From NCBI GenBank assembly GCA_024704765.1, contig JAKMXF010000353.1:1-64000 (forward strand): a stretch of 64,000 nt of DNA, written 5' to 3'. The notes beneath the pieces were generated by a model. That model did not search any database and was not told the DNA's origin. It saw nothing but the letters and a program-made list of their open reading frames with translations. The DNA comes from Oopsacas minuta. Taxonomy: Eukaryota > Porifera > Hexactinellida > Lyssacinosida > Leucopsacidae. Position numbers and translations under genes: made by a program. Shown one piece after another: positions 45,701 through 56,900 of the stretch (the first letter of the stretch is position 1; each line of letters starts with the position of its first letter).

Positions 45701-48700
45701 CCTTTATCTTCTTCATAGCTACGTCTATGCTCCCTCGCCATTTAGCGAAGTAAACAATCTAGTAAACAAGCATGTAAACAATCACCAAAACAACAGGGTA
45801 GATAACTCGAGTATACATGATTGACGTAAACCCTCAAATGTGATTGGCTACTTACCCCGAATTGTCCTTCATCCAGTTCCTTAATAATCTCTATATCTGT
45901 AGGATTAATCTCCCAGGTCTCATCTGTAAATAAAAGGCATATATTATACTATATATTCATATTTTCACACCTTTGCGAGATTTATTTAATAGTGAAAGCA
46001 CTAAGACCACTGCATAAAGGTGATGCCCCTCGAAAAGGTGTTAAAATATTAATATAAATTGTGTTAACATCAAGAATCTATAAACACTTTAATACGGATA
46101 TATCATATGGCAAAGTTCACGCCACAACAGTCCCTCTACACTCCTTACCAAATATCTTTCTATCTCTGGGAGAGATACCCTGGGGTGCTCTCTTGGGTCT
46201 ACAACACAGACCTCCTCCATTATACTTGTGATAATTAACAAGATCTGTAATACTGGGAAATGGATATTTATCAGAAATATAGTAAAGATCACTATCATTC
46301 TGTTTAATGTGGTAATGTCTGCACTGGTTTTGATGCCTAAAAATAGTGTAAATATATTGACAGTAGAGTCTACCAAAACGGGCACTCCGAGAAGCGGACA
46401 ATCCCTCTACAACGAACAGAAGTGATGTCCCCAACGTATCCGTTATTCGGAGACTCTACTGTACATTAAACTCTGGTTATAACGAAGTGGACTGGTTACA
46501 ATTACTCTCAAGCTATAGAGGGTAAAGAACCACTTCAGTATAACAGGAGTTTACTGTATCTTGTAGAGTAACTAATGCCGTGGGCAGGGGGGAAAGGACG
46601 CTCCTTTCGGTTTGGCGAACTTTCAAGTTGTTAGAAAGATAGCCAAACCGATATTTCATCGGGTAAATCGAAGTAATTATCGCGGTCCCTTCAATGAACG
46701 GGGACTGACGCTATTTATTAACTCACCAGATAGATAAGCTATACATGTTAGCTCGGCTAGATGTCCGTATAATAAATGTTCCATCATGTCCCTATATACA
46801 TAACAACAAATATGACAATATAAATTCATAACACACAAGCTTCTATCCAAGTAACCATGATTATACTTTGGAATGTGAACTCTAGGATGATATAAATCAA
46901 TCAGAAAGGTGTGACAATATGATTAATAGCCAAAAAGGTGTGACAATATCATTCTCCTGACCTTATCAACAGGGCTTATAGATCCCTCAGGATCGCGAGG
47001 ACAGTTGTCCAATATGGTCCAAATGACACCCCATATACTAAATATAACTCACGTCATCTTCCAACAGTTTTTCAGCCTGCTGTCTCCCGATTGAAGGAAC
47101 GAACCAGCTAACCAATGAGATTATAGGATAATAGAGTATGCATACAGGATTAGTATAAATAGAGGTGTTTACCTTTCATTTGATAATCCTATTTCCTGTA
47201 CGTAGTTACTTGGAATGTTACCTTGGTCCCTAGGTGTGAAAATGTACATATATTATACAGTGTAGCCTCCATAAACGGGGGTGTCAGGGACGCCGATAAA
47301 TGCTACCCCGTTTGTGGAGGCTCATTTGTATGGGACTTGGAATTCGCCAGTGTTTTCCACTCCGTTTCAAGAGACCCGGGTTGGGGGGTTACACTGTACC
47401 CATAATATAACACATAGAATTCAAAATTCAAATATTCACTGTATGGTCAAAAATGGTCATAGAAGATGAAATATGCCAAAAATAACATAAATATCTATGT
47501 GTCTAAAGTGTAGTCAAGTTCATACTTCCAACCCTTCCGGGATTCCACGTACGCTCAAGGGGGAAAATATTTCACCATATTTGCAAAAGTTTTTGTTAAG
47601 TATGTAAGTTACCAACCCTCTCATATTTTCAGCTTTCCACCAATGCTCTCTATTATTATCCAAAATCCATAGTTTCTCTCCTTTACTGATAGCAAGATCT
47701 CCATCCTCTGGAGCTGAAAAGTCGTATTGTACTACTACCTCAAATTTCTTCTCGTATTTAGGTTTTTCAGGTAAGAACGGGGCAGGTAAACTTCTTACCG
47801 AGTGGGCGGGGGAATTTTCAATGGGCTATAGGATATAATTAATGGTTAATTAAACAAGAACAGCTGTACAAAACAGCTGTGCATTATCAGCATACTAATA
47901 AACACTCAAATCTGATAGGTCAATACAGTTGTCACCTTTTGGAAATTTCCAAGATGTCGATCATTATTTGTTTGGAGAAATATTAAGTTGTAAACAAACA
48001 AGCAAACAAACAAACATTCTGCCCAATATAAGCAAAGTCTACTATGTACTCACAATGGTTGGAGGAATAGATGATGTAGCGTTAGGTGCAGGAGGTAGAG
48101 GTAGATCTCTTCTCTAAACAAAAACAACAACAAATATTTAGCTGTATATTGTAAATAAGTTCTTACCAATCCTGTTGATCTTAATGATCCTACTTCGAAG
48201 GCTTCTAAACAAATAAACAAATAAACAAACAAACAAATAAACAAACACACACACAAACAAACAAATAAATAAACTCTATATGAGTAGTAATTACCTATAC
48301 CAACTGCCCCATTAGAGAGAGGAGGATTTGAAGCAGAGCGCTTTTGCAAAACTTCGTGTTCCCCTGTCTGATAAGTTATGTAAGAAGGTGTTAAAGGGAT
48401 AGGAGGCAATTGAGACCTTGTGTTTCGTTGTTGTTGTTTATTGGTGTTAATAAAGGTTGGTGAACACCCAGTAGAAATTTTGGTCTTGTTACCACAACAC
48501 CCCCACCGACCCTCTTCAAATATTCCTTGATGGAAGGTACTCTCCAAATTTAGGTTATTTTTGACAACTAAAAGGTGTGAAAATGTGATTAATTGTTATT
48601 GGATTTGTTTGTTGTTGTTTGTGTTTACCAGATTGTATAGCTGAGACCCATTCTGATGACATTTCCTCATTGTCTGCGATAATGTATAAGTAATAGCTTT

Positions 48701-49231
48701 CGTGATTAATCTATAAATAAACAACAAAAAAACACGTAAACAAACAAATATACTAGTAAACAAGCAAGCAAGCAACAACAAACTAACATACAAACATAAA
48801 CAAACAAACAAACAAACATTATATTACTTGAAAAGCAAACTTTATTGACTCGTGTGTAACCTTTTCAATAATTCGAACATGTGCCAGATCCACAATACCT
48901 TTCAAAGAAGTTTTCTAGAAAACACAAGTGCATAACAACCAAATACAAGATAGGAATGTGTTTTACATACCTCACAACAATTAGGATTGTTTTCATAATA
49001 GTATAATTTTTTTGTTGTTAAGAAGAAATACCTCTTTCGTGTACCGGTGTTTAATCCTATTCTGGATTTCATTTGGGGTCTTTTGGTCATGAGTCCTTCT
49101 AGGAGGACTTCCTCTCCTCCGTTGGTCATCATTATATTTCTAATTTCATATATACCAAGAGGTGTTAGAAGTAAATCGGGACGGAGAGAGTCTATTTCAG
49201 AGGACATACGGGTATTGGAGGGATGTAGCAT
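39738..49231 (-). CDS. TEC/BTK-family non-receptor tyrosine kinase
   Basis: Domain order PH - BTK zinc motif - proline-rich - SH3 - SH2 - kinase, the TEC-family signature. [21 protein letters not shown] (about 48970-49130), then 48829-48913 and 48631-48713 ending with the EWVSAIQ helix. BTK motif in exon 48296-48568: one His followed by CC and GC. SH3: [22 protein letters not shown] and GNIPSNYV (47174-47825). SH2: [16 protein letters not shown] (about 46190-46340). Kinase: [20 protein letters not shown] (45840-45925), VAMKKIKES, then 41424-41619 with HRDLAARN and DFGLTR, the activation segment [20 protein letters not shown] (41022-41139), to the stop at 39738. The start is uncertain; I chose the ATG at 49231, and a further 5' exon is possible. 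A plus-strand gene lies in the intron between the exons ending near 45390 and starting at 41619. Confidence 0.85.
39896..40007. mobile_element. hAT-like MITE, 112 bp
   Basis: Ends CAGTGGTTCACAACCTG and CAGGTTGGGAACACTG form inverted repeats with one or two mismatches. Flanks GTCCAGGC and GTTTAGGC match at 6 of 8, a probable target duplication. Related to the element at 26719. Confidence 0.7.
40010..40262. repeat. Interspersed repeat of about 240 bp, copy 1
   Basis: Shares blocks ACTTGAAATTTGGCA, CCTATCAGATTTGAGG, TATTCTATTGG and CACCTATMTGAGACT, in order, with 52440-52690 and 58960-59210. Confidence 0.7.
41160..41412. repeat. Degenerate (AAAC)n/(ACAG)n low-complexity tract in kinase intron
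   Basis: Two related halves of AAACAAAC, ACAGACAA and CTAACTAACAAC units fill the intron between the HRDLAARN exon and the activation-loop exon. Confidence 0.8.
41635..41745. repeat. 'CCGGTTATAAGAACA' interspersed hairpin repeat
   Basis: TACCGGTTATAAGAACATAC, CACCATCCTCTGGAAACCGG and TCATATATTCCTGTATA blocks, also found at about 2690-2830, 8480-8560 and 16560-16800. Confidence 0.65.
42267..45029 (+). CDS. Coiled-coil protein with TACC-like C-terminus, nested in the kinase gene
   Basis: Five exons with usable phase: 42267-42403 ([20 protein letters not shown]), 43073-43262, about 43893-44052, about 44314-44523 and 44789-45029, about 315 residues. Nearly everything after residue 45 is predicted coiled coil. 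The last exon ends with spacing typical of a TACC domain: [19 protein letters not shown], then [20 protein letters not shown] proteins bind ch-TOG and centrosomal/spindle microtubules. The similarity is limited to about 45 residues, so another ciliary or centrosomal coiled-coil family remains possible. It lies antisense in the intron that splits the kinase domain. Confidence 0.55.
47256..47398. repeat. Hairpin MITE, 'TACAGTGTRACCTCCA' family
   Basis: Begins TACAGTGTAGCCTCCATAAA and ends TTACACTGTA, with CGTTTGTGGAGG inside. It looks like one copy interrupted or duplicated internally. Confidence 0.65.
48205..48272. repeat. (AAAC)n-rich microsatellite in kinase intron
   Basis: AAACAAAT and CACACACA interruptions. 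A second tract lies at 48750-48820. Confidence 0.85.
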
Positions 49232-50466
49232 ATCCCACCTACCAGAGAGGAGTACAATTGCCCCATTAGGCACGTTTTGGCGTGGAACATGATCTCATAC
49301 TTACCAACCGTCCTGCTATCCTTGGATTATCTCTGGGGATCTCATTTCTTATCAAGGAGAAAATTTTGTAGAAATTATTTTCATATTTTCGGGCCCAATT
49401 GGACGAATATGGTACTCAAAGTATATCAGAAATACCGGTACATCCCGCCAAAAGTGCGACAGTTGGCTAATATGATTATCACACATGGAAGTAGTTTCGT
49501 GATCACCGCAGTTTGTAATTTAGACTTTTCTTCGCTCCGCTCACTTCTTTATATTTGTGACCATGAATAGGGTTTCAAAAAGTTTGGGAAATTCAAGATG
49601 TTTGACACCCTGAGGCATCGAAATCTGACCCAAGATTTTGGCGGGGGAATTCCCACTTTATCGATAACGTGTTGAGCGACATGTCCCACATAAAAGCCAT
49701 GTGGGACATGTCACTCAACACGCTCCGATAAAGTTTCATGAGTAACCCGTGAGAGTTCACATCTCTGCTCCCAGCAACCCCAAAGCAATTCCAGTCCTAG
49801 TTCGCAAAATTGGGAGCAGACAACAACTTGTAGCACGTATGCCAATTCTCACCGACTCTCGCTGGTCAAACCGAAATTCTCACGGGTTTTTTTGTCGCTC
49901 CCTAACTGCATATTTTGATGCAGAGATGCTAAACCGCCAGGTTGGTAACTATGTACTATCATATTACCCAAAAGTGTTTCTATAACAGAACAGAATTAAA
50001 ATATACACATTATAGTTCCAGGAATACTTCTTATCTATTTGAAACTGAAACTAACTACTACTATCACTAATGCAAGATTTCTAAAAATAGAATTGATATC
50101 CTTATACTTACACACTTATAAATAATTCTGATCGATTGTCGACAATTCTTGCTCCACCTCCCCTCTCAAATGGACATAAATGAGACCCTCTGTGGCACAG
50201 GGGTGCGGCCATGGTCGGGGTATATGGGGCTGAAACTTCACCTCCAGAGGGACCAGACGGTGTTCAGAGGTAGAAAGGACATGAATTCCGATTGAAATAT
50301 TTTCAAACACCACTATCATTGAAATTACCTCCTTGGTTGTTTACCGTGACCACCACCAACAGTCCCAGATTTGGAACCACTGTCATTGGGCAACGGACAT
50401 GCCACAAAAATATGCATTTTTCCCCATTTTAATCCACAATATTGTTATTATTGACTTTAGCTACAC
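49232..50466. other. Interval between the kinase and NDUFB7
   Basis: No convincing gene. Plus-strand frames at 49277-49570 and 49749-49985 look like chance. The interval contains a long hairpin at 49655-49734 and a hAT-like fragment at about 50330-50390. Confidence 0.5.
49655..49734. repeat. Long inverted repeat (hairpin)
   Basis: Arms of about 35 bp (left ACTTTATCGATAACGTGTTG..., right ...CAACACGCTCCGATAAAGT) with a loop of about 9 bases and about three mismatches. It encloses GACATGTCCCACA on both arms. Confidence 0.85.
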
Positions 50467-50751
50467 ATGGCAGATAAATACACCGTGGAGGATCTGGAGA
50501 GATTGAGGATACCTCTATTCAATAGAGATAGTTGTGTTCACTATTTTATACCCTTCATAGAGTGTAGACGACAGACATACTTTATGCCATGGCACTGTAA
50601 GGAGGAGATGGAAGCTTGGAATCACTGTCAACTTGAGGATCACTACGATCGTGTCCGCCAGAAAAGGCGACAAGATAAAGAGAGGAAGAAGGCACTGAGG
50701 GAAGCGAATTTGATGGCAGAGAGTATCAAAGATAAGAACTCAAATTCGTAA
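50467..50751 (+). CDS. NDUFB7: NADH dehydrogenase (complex I) subunit B7
   Basis: An accessory subunit of complex I on the intermembrane-space side, carrying a CHCH fold. 94 residues, one exon, ATG at 50467. The twin CX9C motif is exact: Cys 23 and 33, then Cys 44 and 54. It is followed by a long basic-acidic helix (RQKRRQDKERKKALREAN) as in the family. Short single-exon gene just upstream of USP32 on the same strand (246 bp gap). Confidence 0.9.
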   Translation: MADKYTVEDLERLRIPLFNRDSCVHYFIPFIECRRQTYFMPWHCKEEMEAWNHCQLEDHYDRVRQKRRQDKERKKALREANLMAESIKDKNSNS

Positions 50752-50996
50752 CTTTATGAGTTATTATTATATACACGAACCATGGATATTTTAGTGGGGA
50801 ATACCAATAGGATAAGTCATGCGTGGTTTTCAATTCTTCAATATCACCATTGTGATATATTTTAAGCGCGTAATAGCACAGAGATTTAGGCGGGTTTCAC
50901 TAGAAAGTGCGCCAAAGTAATGATTTACAGAATTTCAATATACACTTATGTATTTTCATACTTTTCGTATAGAAGTTGAAATATTTTAGCGCCCAA

Positions 50997-53900
50997 ATGG
51001 GTCTAAGAGAATCCAAGCCAACCTTAGCATATGATGATGCATCAAGGAGAAGTGAGTTATATGTATATATTCAGACCTACACTTTATACACATATTCCCC
51101 ACACATTTAGTCTCATTAGATGATTACGAACGTATCAAAACTACTTTCAAAAGATACGCTGGCCACAAAGAAACAATTTCACAGCTGACTTTTATCAGAG
51201 ATATTTTAGCCGAGGTTCCTCCAAGTTTTTCTGAGGTACATATCTCCAAATGACCCATGGTGCTATATATGCATCCAAAATGTACCCACAGTCCATATCC
51301 ATCGGGACACATAACATTCTCACAAATAAACTAATACCAATGCCTATAATCACAAATGAATACCAAAAGCACGTAATCCTATTGGTCCAATACATACCAA
51401 TGAATACCAAAAGCATGTAATCCTATTGGCCCAATACATACCAATGAATACCAAAAGCATGTAATCCTATTGGTCCAATACATACCATTGGTGATTGTTT
51501 ACTTATTTGTTTGTATTTACTTAGGAGCTATATTTAGCATTTGGAGGTCACCCTACCAAGGGGATATCATTCAGAGATTTATTCTGTGGGTTAGTATTAC
51601 TTAGCAATGGATCAATAGAGGAAAAAATTAAATGTAAGTTAGTCATATTTTCACACCTTTCACCTCTCCCTAGAGAGTGTTAAGTACAGTAGAATTTGGT
51701 TAATAGGGTCACATCGGGATAGTCCCATTTTGATTCGATTAAGCGAAGTCTACTATGGTGTATAGATAATTTGAAAGGTGTGAATTTTATCATATTTTGT
51801 CAATAGTCATATTCGCGATCATCTCAGTAAATCACGGACCGATATCTGTTGAAGATATAACGAGATTGTGGAATATTTCTGTGACTTCTCCACTACCTGA
51901 TAGCTTTAAAGTGGATTTTGTGAGTTGAAACAAACAAGCGAACAAACAAACAAACAAACAAACATTAAACGTATAATCGAATATGATAACAAACGAATAA
52001 ACAAGGGGTCGATCAACCCCTTTGTGATCCACAGATGACAACAGGAGCATCTACAGATCTTTTGCAGTGTTTGGGAGGGGTGTGAACCCCTGTAATATAC
52101 GAATAAATATATCATTTAGAATCACCCTATGAATATAACAACATTCACCACGTGGATAAAAGACAACAAGTCGATATCAGAATTCGCTATATGGCTACTA
52201 ACAGACAAACCTATTAGAATTTCTGATGACATGAATGTACCGACATTCCACGAGACTTTAGCTGATTATTGCAAACGTGAGTTGTCTTATTATATTAATG
52301 GACTATGGATATTTATCCAGTGGAAGGAGAGTTGTTCCATGCGTATAGCATATGGTTTCGTTGTAGTGAAGTACTCTACTCTCGGAAAAGTGTCCTAGTG
52401 GTCAGGTGGTATTTGTTGTTTTTATCAATAATTATTTGTTCGAATTTATTGAGGAACTGGTAAGAGATAGAGGCATGTACTTTAGCATATGTGTAGGATA
52501 TGATATATCTAGCAACACCTTCTGATTTCTAAGCGATATCTCTAGAACTCTCTGAGCTAGGTGACAGAATGTGTCGACCTATGAGATTGAGGGTTTCTCC
52601 ATGCTGATATTCTATTGGCTAGATTCAATACACGTAGCAGTATATACACATATTCACACCTATCTGAGGCTCTAAATATTCATATATTATTTTTTTAGTT
52701 AGCAAAAAAGATATTTGGGATTTTGAGAGAAGATTCTATATTCTAAAAAGCAAATCAGAAAATTCAAAATTTGACCTCAAATATTTCAAACAGATTACAT
52801 CACCACCTCTTCCAGCCAAGATCTCCACAGGTAACACTTTATATACATATTTTCACACCTTTTGATATTTATATCATATTGATTACAGAACTGTTTAACT
52901 GGCTTGATCAGAATCAAGATGGATATCTTGACATTGTAGAAATGGCGAAAGGTGTTGCTTACCTCTGTAGATTTGAGAACAACAAACGAGTCGAAAGTTA
53001 GTTATTATTATTATTTCTTGTCCCATCCCCGCTATCATATGATTAATCATATTTTCACACTACTTAATGCAGTCACATACCGTGATTAACATATTTACAT
53101 ATACACATCCATATTTAGCAATGTTCCACCTATTTGATGAAGATAAAGACGGAATACTGAATCGAGGAGAACTTAAGGATGCTCTAGAACTACTTTATGA
53201 AATACAGCTACAAAACCAATTGGAAAGTATACCCGCACAGGTTGTTGTTGCTTATTTACAATATGTATACAAGTAGCAAGACGTGTTTTGTAGGAATTCC
53301 CCATTTACTTGCTATTAGAAGAAATACAGTAGACACCGGTAAATCGGGTCAAATTGGCCTGGTCCCTATGTGACCCTAATAACAGAGTCTACCGTAATCC
53401 CAATATAAATGGCGAACACACGTATTTATTGTTGTTTGTATTTACTTATTATCACAATAGGCTGACATAGACCTTGATCAAATACTCACAGAGATTTTAG
53501 AATCATATAAGGATCAGGACTCAGATGAACCAAAGAATTTCGTTAGTTGAACACAGTAAACTCCTGTTTTATCTAACACGGGTTATTGAAGTAATTATGG
53601 CGGCCTCTTGAGCTTCGATATAACAGGAGTTGGCTGGAAATAGGTTTAAATAGTTTCTCCTTCCCAGACCGACACATTTTCTGATACCAGTATCTAGACA
53701 GCTGGGTTTGTTATAGTCCCATTTTCTAACACCTACCAATTCTTTAGTTCCAATTGGAACTAAGAAATGGGATTAACCCTCCTATGTGGTCTATACCCAG
53801 CTGACCACTTCTGCTAGTATTTGTTTTTCCATTCAGAATGTAGTCGATTTCCAAAGTGTCGAAGTGTCCTTCAACTTACCACGTTTGCCATTTTGTGTCG

Positions 53901-56900
53901 TAAATAATTCAACTTCAGTCAGGCCCAGGTGTGAATTGTGTCCCCAGTTAGATAACACTTCCAGTTTTACGGCGACACCTCCGATTATCAGGTCAAAATC
54001 TGAAGCGACTTGAATTATAATGTTACTATTTTTAGCTTACTCAAACAGAGTTCATTAACTGGGGTTCTAGGGATGGTTGTGTTTTAGAGGAACTATTGAA
54101 AGTTATTTTCCAGATTTGTCACGTCATATTTGGCCTGAGGCCTCAATCAAGGATAGATGAGAGAGACGTTATCAAGTGAGTTGTGTATGTGTACTCCAGG
54201 AGTTCGTTCAGCAGGACACAAACTGTCGACCATGATACTCATATTAGTATTCGGTTAATACCCCAGGTGTCATTGGCACAGATTGATGTTACTATATGCT
54301 CCCATAGGGGTTACATGATCCGTGAGATGAGAGAAAAGATTCTAGAAGGAAACGTGAAATACATAATCTCAAAATACTGGTACACAAATTGGCAAAAATT
54401 TGTAGAATATGATCCGAAGACAACAAAAGTTCCATACTCAAACAAACACTCAAAACACTCACACAAACACAGAGCTAAGAGAAGTAAACAAACAGACAAG
54501 TCCTATAATTTGGAAGATTATGAGCCTTATGAAGTACCGGCTGATAATGACCAGAGGAAATTAAGAGGACCAGGACCAATTGATAATAAGGGACTCTGTC
54601 AATTTGATGCAAGGAATAAGGTAATTCAGACAGGTGTGAAAATATGTAAATACATATGTAACTAGTACATCCAAATTAAGCAATCATGGTAGGGAGACAT
54701 CCGTCCGTATGCCCGCTGTCCTGTGAAATCTACTGATCCTATTGACATGAAGAGTGGAACATGGGTACATTAAGGGGTGTAGATGTGTACCGCGGGTTTT
54801 CACACCTTTTTGTGTCTTAAGTTAGAAGAATCAGATTACGTCCTTTTGACTGTTTTCAATTTTACATTCTAATATCAAATATTGATATTTAATCATATTC
54901 TGACACCTTACTTATATAGGCATGTTCCGTGATAACAGGAGAAGGTGGCATTTTAAGACCTGGACTAGATGAGGACTATCATTTCGTCACATTACCAGAA
55001 CCTGTTTGGAAAGCATTAGCTGCTTGGTATGATGGTACTTATCCTCTACCCAGACTGGTATGTGTAATAATTCACACCTTTTTAGAACTGTACAGCTGTT
55101 TGTAAATACAGTCAGCGACCAAAATCTTGTTCATATAAATACAATCAACTCCGGTTATAACGAAGCTCATGGGTCCGTGATAATTGCTTCGATATAACCG
55201 ATAAAACGAATGTTACTCTGCTTGAATATATTCTTTTGGGTACACATTTTATACCCGAGGGGTCTCTTGGACACCCTCTTAGACACCCTATCTATATAGG
55301 CATACAGAAACCTTGACACGGGTAGGATTGAATTGGAATTATACCCGATTAACCTGTCCTTCTACAAACACACTTCATTCCCCAGTAAGCATAACGTATC
55401 CAAACAAGGAGAGACAGGCGGGATAACTGTACAGAGTATTATGCAGTATGTTATGAATCTAGCTGGGAGTACAGGAGCAGTCGGACAGCCCCAGAATCTT
55501 AACCCCCCGGGGGTGTTAAATCCTATTTATAGACAGCATTCTTATTATGCTGCTTTTAGTAGGTAAGTTGTTTGTTTGTTTGTTTGTTTGTTTGTTTGTC
55601 TGTTTGTTTGTTTGATTGTTTGATTGCTTATTTATCTGTCTATCATTTTGATAAATTTGTTTATTTCATTGCTGTAATACTCATTAATTTGTTTGTATTG
55701 TTATTTACTAGATATGCTACTATTAAACTGATACAAGAATTCATTGTTGGTATTTTTAAACTCAAACAAGATGAAGTCAGATTATGGGACCTATCAGATG
55801 AGGAGACCCCTGTCCTACTGGAGGAGGAGGACAAGAACCTTGAGGAACTGAACTATAGGGACAAGCATAAAATATTAATTGAGATTAGGAATAAAGACAA
55901 TTCTTGGCCGGAAGAGGTGAGGAATATGTTTAATAAATATAGTGCAATATGTGCGTCAACAAAATAGACAAACAAATAAATAAACAAACAAACAAACAAC
56001 AAACAAACAAGTAAACAAACAAACAAACAAACAAATATTTATCATACATTCAGGTAATCCAAGTAATGAAAAAAGTACAGCGTCAGGAAAGTGAGAAAGG
56101 GAACGTCCCTCAGGCCGTTGGGAGCGGGAAGGTACTCAAGGGGTGTACAGGACTAAATAACCTTGGTAACACCTGTTATATGAATTCTGCATTCCAATGT
56201 CTCTCAAACACGCATATATTCACACAATATTTCCTGGTGGGTCGACATCTCAAAGAACTGAATAAGACGAACCCTCTGGGTACAAAAGGGGTCCTGGCTA
56301 GGAGGTATGGGGAACTGGTACATGACCTGTGGTCTGGTAACAACAGAGCTGTAGCTCCCCTCAAGTTCAAATGGACACTCGGAAGGTATATGTATATTTT
56401 CACACCTTTTGGAGGTTAAAATTAGACCAATCGTTTTGCAGGCTTTGACATTATACAATGCTGTGAAATTCCATTGACAGTGTAATGCAATTATATTGAA
56501 TGTAACCTGCAATTCTATTGGTTGTAGAAGTGTGTGATGTATGATTAATCATATTTTCACACCTTTTGGCGAATTATCTAAATGATGCTAAAGATTTTGT
56601 TTCAACGGTTAGTCTGGGGTATTCGTGTGCGTAGAATTCGATTCTGACATTTACAAATATCAAAAATGAATATTTATCATATATTTAATCATATTAACAC
56701 CGAGCTGCACTACCAATCTGTCAGAAAAGTTCTTCAACTCACCAAATCCGTTTCTACGCCACGTTTAACACCTTTCTAACAGTGGTGGTCCCATGAGGGT
56801 GTGGCAAACGAGGCATTTGCCTCGGGTTGAAATCCTGGGACTATCTTATAGATATGAGCCACAATTCAACAACTTCAATCAGCAAGATGCACAAGAACTT

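Noticed and set aside
49277-49985. Plus-strand ORFs 49277-49570 and 49749-49985
   Set aside because: No family resemblance, uneven composition, and the second overlaps flanking sequence of a hairpin repeat. Chance frames in the gap.
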